Assembly (NCBI RefSeq): GCF_002741015.1
Contig: NZ_CP016616.1
Coordinates: 1,595,501-1,659,500 of the forward strand
Source: Microvirga ossetica
GTDB lineage: Bacteria; Pseudomonadota; Alphaproteobacteria; Rhizobiales; Beijerinckiaceae
Direction of reading: 5' to 3'
Length of the DNA stretch: 64,000 nucleotides
Positions 27,514-33,837 of this stretch are shown piece after piece (the first letter of the stretch is position 1; each line of letters starts with the position of its first letter). Position numbers and translations under genes: made by a program. The notes below the pieces were generated by a model, which was not told where the DNA came from, made no database searches, and saw nothing but the letters and a program-made list of their open reading frames with translations.

Positions 27514-27972
27514 TTAGAGTTCGTCCTCATCGTCGTCATCCCAATTACCGTACTGCTCGGGAGCCTTGCCAACCTTTTTGAGCACCTTCGGGTAACGGGT
27601 CTTCGCCGCCTTTTGGCCCAGGCGGATGACCTCGACGACGAAGCGCCAGTCGTCGCCATAGTCGAACATGAACAGCATGATGTGGCCCACGTCTGGGAAG
27701 GCATCGACAATGCGGGACTTCTCCACGCTTTTGGCTTCGGTCGCCTCTCCCATATCGGCAAACAACTCGTACTTGGGCTGGGAACGCATTACGTCTTGGC
27801 CCGTGAGCTTCGAGTAAAATCCGAAGGCGTGATCGAACTCAAAGCCGAAGGCATGCACGATAGCTTCGGCCAGATTACTCAACGTTTTACGGCTTTCGAC
27901 CTCGATCTCCCGGTAGATGGTCGGCTCGTCCTGGAGAGTGACCCGGACGATATGCGTGCCTGCTTCGGTCAT
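27514..27972 (-). CDS. Plasmid pRiA4b ORF-3-like protein
   Basis: This 152-residue protein has the pRiA4b ORF-3 fold: beta strand HIVRVTLQDEPTIYREIEV, helix TLSNLAEAIVHAFGF, DHAFGFYS, then the conserved FMFDYGDDWRFVVEVI and an acidic tail. The family is common on plasmids and islands and is often next to DUF6398 genes, as here. Its function is unknown. ATG 27972 is preferred because GGAGGAG lies six bases upstream; earlier in-frame ATGs overlap that site. Confidence 0.8.
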   Translation of the reverse strand: MTEAGTHIVRVTLQDEPTIYREIEVESRKTLSNLAEAIVHAFGFEFDHAFGFYSKLTGQDVMRSQPKYELFADMGEATEAKSVEKSRIVDAFPDVGHIMLFMFDYGDDWRFVVEVIRLGQKAAKTRYPKVLKKVGKAPEQYGNWDDDDEDEL

Positions 27973-28347
27973 GGCCATCTCCTCCCTGCTTGTCATCATA
28001 GCGGGTAAGCTTCGATTTGAACCCTGCCTTCCAATAGCCTCGGTACGCCCGCTCCGACTTCAAACCGTTCTCGCTCAAGCCCTGGCTTCTCGGTATCCCC
28101 GACCGTCTTTAAAAATTCGCACCCTGAGGACCGCTCAACTGGCTCTTCCAGCGCTTAACGGCGGTTCACGTATCTTGCGGGTGTGCACCCCCGTCAAAAC
28201 ACGCGGTGAACGTTCTTCGGTAGGAGAAAGTCACAGATTCTCCTCCTCAATCCATTTCACGACAGTTCGTCCAGCGTCCTAACTTAGACCCTTGTTCAAC
28301 AGCAGGGTCTGCGATGTCGAGTGGCGGCCCGTCCATGGTGGAAAAAA
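27973..28347. other. Intergenic gap with one weak TTCAAAC motif
   Basis: No gene was found. A weaker form of the local motif, TTCAAACCGTTCTCG, lies at 28059-28073. Confidence 0.4.
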
Positions 28348-28839
28348 TCATTTGGAAGAGTCCTGCTTCGGCTGATCCGGATGCCGCCCAGGCCAGCGGG
28401 CAAGGGTGTTTGCAAGGATGGCAGCGAGTTGATCCTGAATGCCGAAAAGCTCGACGTTGTAGGCAAGCTTTATCCCATCCTGCGGGTTGCGCTTCGCTGC
28501 TGCCATCCAGTCACAGACCATCTCGACCAGATCGAATAGGTCCATGCCTGATATGCCTTGTGGGCCATAGTGCTCTGGGTGATGGGAATTGCAGCGGTAG
28601 TGATGGTCGAAAGTCGGTGCAAGACGCTCCAACACGCTGGCGTATTCGGGCGAGCCATAGGGGACGCCTCGCAGGAGTGGAATGGCTTCGTCGAAGGCGG
28701 GCTTTTCCGCTGGATCGAACTTGCTGGCGTCATGCACACGACCGCGCCTCAACATCTCGGTGAGAAAGGTATCTATGCAGGTACGGACCTCAAGGATGTG
28801 CTGCAAGATGTCGGCGCGGCTGTCGAAGGTCTCAGCCAT
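28348..28839 (-). CDS. DUF5662-type hypothetical protein
   Basis: This 163-residue protein is rich in His/Asp: RVHDASKFDPAEKPAFDEA, then FDHHYRCNSHHPEHYG and MDLFDLVEMVCDWMAAAKR. The spaced His/Asp residues suggest an HD-like metal site, as in the DUF5662 family found in phages and islands. A strong ribosome site (GAGAGGGGAG) lies upstream of ATG 28839. The function is unknown; a nucleotide phosphohydrolase is a guess from the residue pattern only. Confidence 0.72.
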   Translation of the reverse strand: MAETFDSRADILQHILEVRTCIDTFLTEMLRRGRVHDASKFDPAEKPAFDEAIPLLRGVPYGSPEYASVLERLAPTFDHHYRCNSHHPEHYGPQGISGMDLFDLVEMVCDWMAAAKRNPQDGIKLAYNVELFGIQDQLAAILANTLARWPGRHPDQPKQDSSK

Positions 28840-29150
28840 GACGCTCCCCTCTCAATAGCGTGAAGCGCCAGCATAGTAGGTACCAGAAGCAGGTATCAAG
28901 CATCAGACTCTAACCAATAGCTGTCTTTCCGACGCTCCTGATCTCCCATGCTTTAGAATAGGGCACATTTCGCCTTGGCAATGTCAGATTTTCGTCCAGG
29001 CAATTAAGCCAGCCGGTATTGTCCCATCGTCTCATTCATAACTTCCACGACCGCCTACGACCATGCCGACATCGGTTTTCAAACGGTTTTGAACTCATGG
29101 GCGGTGGCTCATCCAGTCGCCAATGTATGCTCCATAGAATTGTTTTAATA
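28840..29150. other. Intergenic gap with one TTCAAACG motif
   Basis: No gene was found. TTCAAACGGTTTTGA lies at 29078-29092. Confidence 0.4.
29078..29092. repeat. TTCAAACG-type intergenic motif, copy 2
   Basis: TTCAAACGGTTTTGA, with TCAAA/TTTGA arms; same consensus as the copies at 27464, 30581, 30637 and 31041. Confidence 0.45.
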
Positions 29151-29179
29151 TTGCAGTGAAAATAGGCTGCTGGTATAAA
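29151..29179 (+). promoter_or_regulatory. Sigma-70-like promoter of a short transcript
   Basis: TTGCAG (29151-29156), a 17-base spacer and TATAAA (29174-29179). It is the best consensus promoter seen in the left half, and a terminator-like hairpin lies 80-120 bases downstream. Confidence 0.5.
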
Positions 29180-29185
29180 TAGTTC

Positions 29186-29303
29186 TATGTGAGAACGATG
29201 GGTGGAAGCATCGCACAGTAAGCTTTACCGGCGCAACTATTAGGCAGCCGGTCTTTAGTGGCCCCGTTCAGTACCTTCCACTACTGAGCGGGGCCAATTT
29301 TTT
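29186..29303 (+). ncRNA. Candidate small RNA or transcribed leader
   Basis: Between the promoter and the T-run lie two hairpins. ACCGGC/GCCGGT (29227-29232 and 29247-29252) encloses a 14-base loop. A strong stem (29260-29273 with 29282-29295, GGCCCCGTTCAGTA against TACTGAGCGGGGCC) is followed by AATTTTTT. This is either a ~118-nt small RNA or an attenuated leader of the gene at 29322. No reading frame of note lies inside. The end points are inferred. Confidence 0.45.
29260..29303 (+). terminator. Rho-independent terminator or attenuator
   Basis: A 14-bp stem with one G-T pair and an 8-base loop is followed by a six-base T-run. It lies 19 bases before the start of the gene at 29322 in the same direction, so read-through or attenuation would control that gene. 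Confidence 0.7.
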
Positions 29304-29321
29304 GAAAGTGATATTCTTCAT

Positions 29322-30029
29322 ATGAGTTTTGATCCTAACGACCCACAACTGCGGGCATTCATCACCAATGCCATTGCAGCCGCCCTGCAAGGGCAGGCCC
29401 AGATGTTCGCCCAGACCCAGGCAGCCCAAATCCCAGCACCGGCCCAGATCCCGGCCCAGTTCGAAACCGATACGTGTCCCGCCATCGACGATATCACGCT
29501 GTTGCAAGCCACCTTCTTCGATAACTGGCCGGATGGCGCGAAGGTGAAGAACTCCCATCGCTACAAGATGACCCTGGAAGTGTGGACCGACGACGCCGAA
29601 GACATTCGCCTGTCCGAATGGAGCTTCAAACGATCAGTCGTCCTGATCGAGTACTGGCAGATGGAAAGCCGTTTGACCAAGCTCCTGGCCCGTAAATCCA
29701 TCAGCCAGGAATACCACGACGAACTGATGCAGGTCTGGAAGAATGCGCTTCCTCCCCTGAACTCACCGAAGCTCTTATGGTTCGGCCTGATCGGCGACAA
29801 GGGCACGATGGATGGCAAGAAGGGCACCAACTACTACGACCGCCAGTTCATCATGGTGGAGATGGAAAACGGGCATCCAAACTTCATGATCCTGTCGGTC
29901 AACGGGGAATTGCTGTCCCTTGAAGCCTTCGCCACGACGGACATGAAGGGCAATCCATTCAAAGCCCCGGTCAAATACCAGGGACGACTGGACCTCTGTG
30001 AATACCGCGACGCCTGGGGAACGACGTAA
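29322..30029 (+). CDS. Hypothetical protein of unknown family
   Basis: This 235-residue protein starts with a helical Ala/Gln/Pro-rich segment (about 1-50, QAQMFAQTQAAQIPAPAQIP). A compact domain follows, rich in Trp/Tyr (LLQATFFDNWPDGAKVKNSH, WSFKRSVVLIEYWQMESRL, LWFGLIGDKGTMDGKK). I do not recognise the family. There is no signal peptide or membrane segment. Its stop overlaps the next start (TAATG at 30027-30031), so the two are an operon. A strong terminator-like hairpin precedes it, which suggests conditional expression. Confidence 0.7.
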   Translation: MSFDPNDPQLRAFITNAIAAALQGQAQMFAQTQAAQIPAPAQIPAQFETDTCPAIDDITLLQATFFDNWPDGAKVKNSHRYKMTLEVWTDDAEDIRLSEWSFKRSVVLIEYWQMESRLTKLLARKSISQEYHDELMQVWKNALPPLNSPKLLWFGLIGDKGTMDGKKGTNYYDRQFIMVEMENGHPNFMILSVNGELLSLEAFATTDMKGNPFKAPVKYQGRLDLCEYRDAWGTT

Positions 30030-30208
30030 TGCAGTTCAAATCTCATATCGAGAAATTCCGCAAATGCCGTAAGCGGACGGCGGATGGCACGCTCTACTAC
30101 ATCGCCGAAGGGTTCCTGTGCAGGTCACACCACACGTGGCGCATCTACGTCCAGGACCTCGCCGATTTCATACTGCTCAAATTCCTTGGTCCGGTAGTCA
30201 TCGTGTAG
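30029..30208 (+). CDS. 59-residue protein translationally coupled to the gene upstream
   Basis: ATG 30029 overlaps the TAA of the preceding gene by one base. The product has a basic start (MQFKSHIEKFRKCRKRTADG), a Tyr/His/Cys-bearing middle (LYYIAEGFLCRSHHTW) and a hydrophobic end (ADFILLKFLGPVVIV). The coupling and the well-formed composition support a real gene. The function is unknown; it may act with the 29322 product. Confidence 0.6.
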   Translation: MQFKSHIEKFRKCRKRTADGTLYYIAEGFLCRSHHTWRIYVQDLADFILLKFLGPVVIV

Positions 30209-30238
30209 TCACGGGGAACCGCATCTTGCATCGCAACA

Positions 30239-30298
30239 AAAACTCATAGTCTACGTAGACTACATAGACTCCGAAAGACTACATAGACTATGAGTTTT
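30239..30298. repeat. Long near-perfect palindrome with internal direct repeats
   Basis: Two 20-base arms (30239-30258 AAAACTCATAGTCTACGTAG; 30279-30298 CTACATAGACTATGAGTTTT) pair with one mismatch. Inside and overlapping the arms, AGACTACATAGACT occurs twice (30257-30270 and 30276-30289), 19 bases apart. It lies 30 bases after the stop at 30208. It could be a terminator, a protein-binding array or an iteron-like site. The T-run is only four bases. Confidence 0.65.
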
Positions 30299-30580
30299 GC
30301 TGCGCACCCTATGAGTGACTACGTAACTACAACCCGGCTATGCCTCTTGTCTACAAGGGGACTACCCGGAAGTGTGCCCGGTAACGTCGTGGGCCTCGCT
30401 TCGCTCGTCCTCAACGAAAAGGTTAGTGTCGAAAGGCTGTTTCCCTCGTCGAGAGAAAAGTTGAGGTAAAAGGTGAGCCGGGGTGCCGCGTCTAACCGGA
30501 GCCCCACACAAGCTCCATGCACTCCGACACTTGGGCGAGTCCGGTAGCCGAAGGTCAGGGTGATTAATCTGCGGCCCCTC

Positions 30581-30595
30581 TTCAAACGGTTTTAG
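30581..30595. repeat. TTCAAACG-type intergenic motif, copy 3
   Basis: TTCAAACGGTTTTAG in the gap before the DUF6494-like gene. Confidence 0.45.
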
Positions 30596-30636
30596 ATCCT
30601 GCCCTACCCCTCTCCTGAGAGTTGCCCGCGAGCGTT

Positions 30637-30651
30637 TTCAAACGATTTTGG
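30637..30651. repeat. TTCAAACG-type intergenic motif, copy 4
   Basis: TTCAAACGATTTTGG, 56 bases after copy 3. Confidence 0.45.
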
Positions 30652-30742
30652 CCATGACATTCCAACCGGCACAGACGACGCCGGTCTTTGAGAACTCAAC
30701 CATCGCATGGGAGGTCCGGTTAGAAGAGCGACATAGAACGCG

Positions 30743-30937
30743 TTACCGAAGTTCGATGGTCGTCTCGACCACATGCTCTAGCGTAGGCGCATCGGCTGAG
30801 GTCAGGGTCATGCGAAGCCGCAGGCTCGTCCCTTTTACGGCTCCCTCACGCACAATCCGCTCGATCTCTCGCTGCGATGTTACGCCGACTTCCTTGAGGA
30901 ACTTGCGGACGGCCATGTTGAAGTGGTCTTCATCCAT
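30743..30937 (-). CDS. DUF6494-like small protein
   Basis: This 64-residue protein reads MDEDHFNMAVRKFLKEVGVT, then SQREIERIVREG and a beta part with LRLRMTLTSADA. This matches the small DUF6494 family of proteobacteria. AGGAGG lies six bases before ATG 30937. The function of the family is unknown. It is flanked on both sides by TTCAAACG-type motifs. Confidence 0.8.
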   Translation of the reverse strand: MDEDHFNMAVRKFLKEVGVTSQREIERIVREGAVKGTSLRLRMTLTSADAPTLEHVVETTIELR

Positions 30938-31040
30938 ATCGACCTCCTACATCGAAGACTCAAAATATCACACTATTACACGAGTCTAAAGCGGTGTTAC
31001 TGGCGACGGCAGCCTTGCCCTGAGAGTTCGTAAAGGCGTT

Positions 31041-31055
31041 TTCAAACGATTTCAG
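31041..31055. repeat. TTCAAACG-type intergenic motif, copy 5
   Basis: TTCAAACGATTTCAG in the gap between 30937 and 31175; reverse-strand half copies occur near 31214 and 31769 inside or near genes. Confidence 0.45.
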
Positions 31056-31174
31056 CAGGAGAGCATCGCAATAGGCGTAATGCCGGTGTTTCCATGCCTA
31101 AAAAGTGCAGGATCTGTACCCGAAAGCCGCCCTGTTCACGCGTGAATACATGAGGGATATGATGAGGACCGGCT

Positions 31175-31585
31175 TCACAGGGACGACTGATGGACAGGAT
31201 TCTTAGAGACCTGAATCGTTTGAAGTGGATGGTAACAGCGAACACGGTTCTGCTGCTCGTGATCCTTTACCTCGTCTGATGTTTCGTCTCGTGTGAGCAT
31301 TTCCCAGCCAACGCATACCCGCCCCAGACCGGGGAAGCTGACCCAGAGATGCGTGGTCCATTCGGGGTCGTGGCAGATCTCCGTGACCATTCCTTTCATA
31401 TCGTTAGTCAGAAGGTGTTCGCGACCTTCGGTGTCCCAGATCGTATCAGGACCTTTGACGACGACCCGATCTCCAGAGCGAAATGGGAATTCTTCACGAT
31501 CCCATTCGTGCCGGGTCTGCTCCTGGTAGTCGAGGCCATCCTTGCCCTGCCATGTCGGCGGATGCTTCAACTTCTTTGATTCCAT
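31175..31585 (-). CDS. Hypothetical protein
   Basis: This 136-residue protein has a polar start (MESKKLKHPPTWQGKDG) and a small beta-rich, SH3/KOW-like middle (FRSGDRVVVKGPDTIWD, MKGMVTEICHDPEWTTHLWV, FPGLGRVCVGWEML). That pattern is typical of small domains that bind nucleic acid or protein, but no family is recognised. The tail is poorly ordered. It starts two bases after the stop of the 31588 gene, so the two form an operon. Confidence 0.6.
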   Translation of the reverse strand: MESKKLKHPPTWQGKDGLDYQEQTRHEWDREEFPFRSGDRVVVKGPDTIWDTEGREHLLTNDMKGMVTEICHDPEWTTHLWVSFPGLGRVCVGWEMLTRDETSDEVKDHEQQNRVRCYHPLQTIQVSKNPVHQSSL

Positions 31586-31587
31586 GA

Positions 31588-31926
31588 TCAGGCGCTCTCG
31601 TCATTCCAACGATCATACTCGATTTGGAGATTGGCCGGACCCAGATACAGCCCATGATCCCATGGTGCAGCCATGACGTATCCAAGTCGCCAATTATAGC
31701 TATCTATGTCCAGGTGCAGATTGATCCTGCCAAGACTTTTCTCAAATACCATCCACGACCAACGAAACCGTTTGAACCTGTCGTCTCCTGGGCACCACGT
31801 GAACCCCAGTGGCCCGAGATCCACCCCAAGTAGATCATCATCCCAATAGATGCCGAAGGCCCAGCAACGAAGGTCGAGCGCAAGCTGCGAAGACCGTCTT
31901 CGGATGAAATCCCACTGTGAAGACAT
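31588..31926 (-). CDS. Hypothetical Trp-rich protein
   Basis: This 112-residue protein has many aromatic residues in beta-like strands (CWAFGIYWDDDLLGVDLGPL, FKRFRWSWMVFEKSLGRI, NWRLGYVMAAPWDHGLYLG). It probably forms a small beta structure. ATG 31926 is chosen because GGAGG lies six bases upstream; the ATG at 31929 is too close to it. The family is not recognised. It is the first gene of a two-gene operon with 31175. Confidence 0.6.
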   Translation of the reverse strand: MSSQWDFIRRRSSQLALDLRCWAFGIYWDDDLLGVDLGPLGFTWCPGDDRFKRFRWSWMVFEKSLGRINLHLDIDSYNWRLGYVMAAPWDHGLYLGPANLQIEYDRWNDESA

Positions 31927-32305
31927 CATGGGCCTCCAGATCGACGGATGGGCAGGATCACTCCCTCTCAAAAGTGATCTCCTGGTTCGTATGTGGCATG
32001 GTCCATGGGCAGCAGGATATCATTCATCGCAGATCCAAGCTCGCACGAACCGCTTCAAACAGTTCGACCTCACCCGACTCTCGCCTCCGAGAGTTCGTCG
32101 GGAGCGGCCTTGAACGTTTTCATGGCGTGACGCTGGTCATGGCTGCGGGTCGGACGGTCCACGTCCATTAGCCCTGGGCGAGATCTTGGAGATCATCCTC
32201 GATGCGCATGAGCACATCCATCTACTCGTTCGGTTTTGGTGACCTAAGCTGCCGGGAGAGGGGCTTAAAAACGGGAGCCATTGGACGGGATCTTGGACCT
32301 CACCC
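31927..32305. other. Intergenic, weak TTCAAAC motif only
   Basis: No gene that I can support was found. TTCAAACAGTTCGAC lies at 32054-32068, and a diverged form at about 32109. Confidence 0.35.
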
Positions 32306-32473
32306 TCAATACGCCCTGAGCGCGTCCATCCATTCAGGCTTGAACGCCCGTCGCATGATCTCGTCGGCGCGACGGTCGATGTCATGCTCCGGCCAACCGC
32401 GATCCCGGAGCTTCAACTTGATCCGGCGCTCCCATTCACTGAGGGTTTGGATGCGGCGTTTGCCGAGGGTCAT
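32306..32473 (-). CDS. 55-residue basic helical protein
   Basis: From ATG 32473 the frame gives MTLGKRRIQTLSEWERRIKL, then KLRDRGWPEHDIDRRADEIM and RRAFKPEWMDALRAY, stop at 32306-32308. The composition is that of a charged two-helix protein, with no low-complexity shadow character, and the opposite frames look worse. Size and charge fit a DNA-binding or toxin-antitoxin component, but nothing identifies it. Confidence 0.5.
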   Translation of the reverse strand: MTLGKRRIQTLSEWERRIKLKLRDRGWPEHDIDRRADEIMRRAFKPEWMDALRAY

Positions 32474-32556
32474 CGATCACTTTCGCTTATGATCCGCTTC
32501 CACGACGATCAACGGGGCTGCATGCCTGAAAGGCGGCTGCACCCTGGTTCCGGGGC

Positions 32557-32964
32557 ATGTCGGCTGACCGAACCTTGAAGATGGGCAATTGGACCGTCGC
32601 GCCAACCCTGCGGCTCGATGCGGATGCACCCTCGTGGGAAGACGCCAAGGCCGTTGGACGTGCGGCCTACCGGGAAACCCTCCGACCCGTTGACGGGCTA
32701 CTGAACCCTACCTTCGCCCAACAGGCCGCGTTCTTGCACTTGGCTGGCATCCGCACCCCCGGTACCGGACAAGACCACCGCAACCACGTCGTTCACGGGA
32801 TGCTCAAGATGGCCGACGACTTATGGATGCCCAAACCTGCAATCTGCGACCTGGGTGGCGAGATCATCGAGATCGACGCCTTTGAGGCCCCTGCCCTCGT
32901 GGATCGCATCCTTGATGGATGGCCCAGCTTCCGTGGTGCGACGTTCGTCCCTCTGGCCAACTGA
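32557..32964 (+). CDS. Hypothetical protein
   Basis: This 135-residue frame looks well formed: MGNWTVAPTLRLDADAPSWE, helices AKAVGRAAYRETLRPVDGLL and TFAQQAAFLHLAGIRTPG, HRNHVVHGMLKMADDLWMP, and a beta/alpha end with IIEIDAFEAPALVDRILDGW. ATG 32581 (MGNW) is an alternative start. No family is recognised. It is the last gene before the junction with the GC-rich half. Confidence 0.6.
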   Translation: MSADRTLKMGNWTVAPTLRLDADAPSWEDAKAVGRAAYRETLRPVDGLLNPTFAQQAAFLHLAGIRTPGTGQDHRNHVVHGMLKMADDLWMPKPAICDLGGEIIEIDAFEAPALVDRILDGWPSFRGATFVPLAN

Positions 32965-33007
32965 CCTGGGAGACACAAAATCATGTTTATCTTGATTTTA
33001 GAACAAC

Positions 33008-33154
33008 TTAGCTTTTCATGCCTTTCGCAAATGAGATATCGAGGTCGTGCGGCCAGACCCGGAAGGTCAGGCGCGATACGTCCCGCACCGGATCGAGCTT
33101 TGGCCGGAAGAACGCGGTGAGGATCAGGTGACGGACGCGCAGCCACAGGTTCAT
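33008..33154 (-). pseudogene. 5' fragment of a thioesterase-like gene cut at the junction
   Basis: From ATG 33154 the frame encodes MNLWLRVRHLILTAFFRPKL and RLTFRVWPHDLDIS, then FAKGMKS and a stop. The first ~41 residues match the start of THEM6-like acyl-CoA thioesterases, in which a membrane-proximal helix is followed by FRVWPxDLDxNxHMNN. The gene breaks off just before the hot-dog catalytic part. Its start overlaps the DinB stop by four bases (ATGA), so it was the second gene of a DinB operon. The break marks a rearrangement end point. Confidence 0.72.
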
Positions 33155-33660
33155 GCGAGACCCATTCCCGTCTGGCGCTGGAACAGGATGAGATCGACCG
33201 ACGGCGCTTCGAGGCCGAAGCCGGTGAGCAGGCAATGGATCTGGCCGCGATGATGGGTCTGATGGTTGAAGAAATGGACCAGAGCCGGCGCCAGGGGCTG
33301 CTCGATCTCGGCCGGGTTCGTGATCGTCTTGTACCGGATGCGTCCCGCCAGATCGGCATCGGAAAGGCTGTCGATATAGCCGACGATCCGCTCGTCCTCC
33401 CTCGCGCGCGCCGCACGAAGCCCGGCAAGATCCTCGAACAGGATCGCATCGAGCCGGTTCGGCGCTTCGCCCGTCCCGGAGAAGCGCTTCAGCCAGATGC
33501 GATCGGTGACGAGAAGATGGTTCAGGGTGCCGTGCACCGACCTGAAGAACGCGCCGCGATCCGCGCGGTAATCCGCATCGGAGAGTTGCGCGGCCACATC
33601 GTAGACGCGCTCGTTGCACCACGCATTGTAGCCCGCCATCATGGCGAAGTGCGGTTTCAT
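33151..33660 (-). CDS. DinB-family protein
   Basis: This 169-residue four-helix-bundle protein has the metal His triad of DinB/YfiT proteins: first His in VHGTLNHLLVTDRIWL, then two in HFFNHQTHHRGQIHCLL. The family includes thiol-dependent transferases such as bacillithiol or mycothiol enzymes; the substrate here is unknown. GAGAAAGG lies upstream of ATG 33660. It is the first intact gene of the right half, followed by a truncated thioesterase gene. Confidence 0.88.
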   Translation of the reverse strand: MKPHFAMMAGYNAWCNERVYDVAAQLSDADYRADRGAFFRSVHGTLNHLLVTDRIWLKRFSGTGEAPNRLDAILFEDLAGLRAARAREDERIVGYIDSLSDADLAGRIRYKTITNPAEIEQPLAPALVHFFNHQTHHRGQIHCLLTGFGLEAPSVDLILFQRQTGMGLA

Positions 33661-33671
33661 GGGAAGCCTTT

Positions 33672-33830
33672 CTCCCCTCCCCCTTGCGGGGAGGGGTAAG
33701 GGGTGGGGGTGGTTCGACTGGGTAGGCGAACAACCAATTTAGGGATTGTACTGCCCTCGCATCTCCACAATGCAATGAAGAGCTCTGACTTTACGACCCC
33801 CACCCTCAATCCCTCCCCGCAAGGGAGGGA
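33672..33830. repeat. GC-rich palindromic element, intergenic copy
   Basis: It has outer arms CTCCCCTCCCCCTTGCGGGG and CCCTCCCCGCAAGGGAGGGA, inner GGGGTGGGGGTGG against CCCCCACCC, and an AT-richer middle. The same element lies inside lhr (48756-48865) and the ligase gene (53094-53255). Confidence 0.75.
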
Positions 33831-33837
33831 AGTTCAT

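Larger units (their letters stand above)
30209..30742. other. Gene-free stretch with a long hairpin and two TTCAAACG motifs
   Basis: These 534 bases contain no convincing gene. They hold the palindrome at 30239-30298, a related downstream element (ATGAGTGACTACGTAACTAC, 30311-30330), and motif copies at 30581 and 30637. Confidence 0.5.

Noticed and set aside
30239..30298. Palindrome considered as a CRISPR fragment
   Set aside because: There are only two copies of the inner repeat, with a 5-base gap, and no cas genes or spacers.
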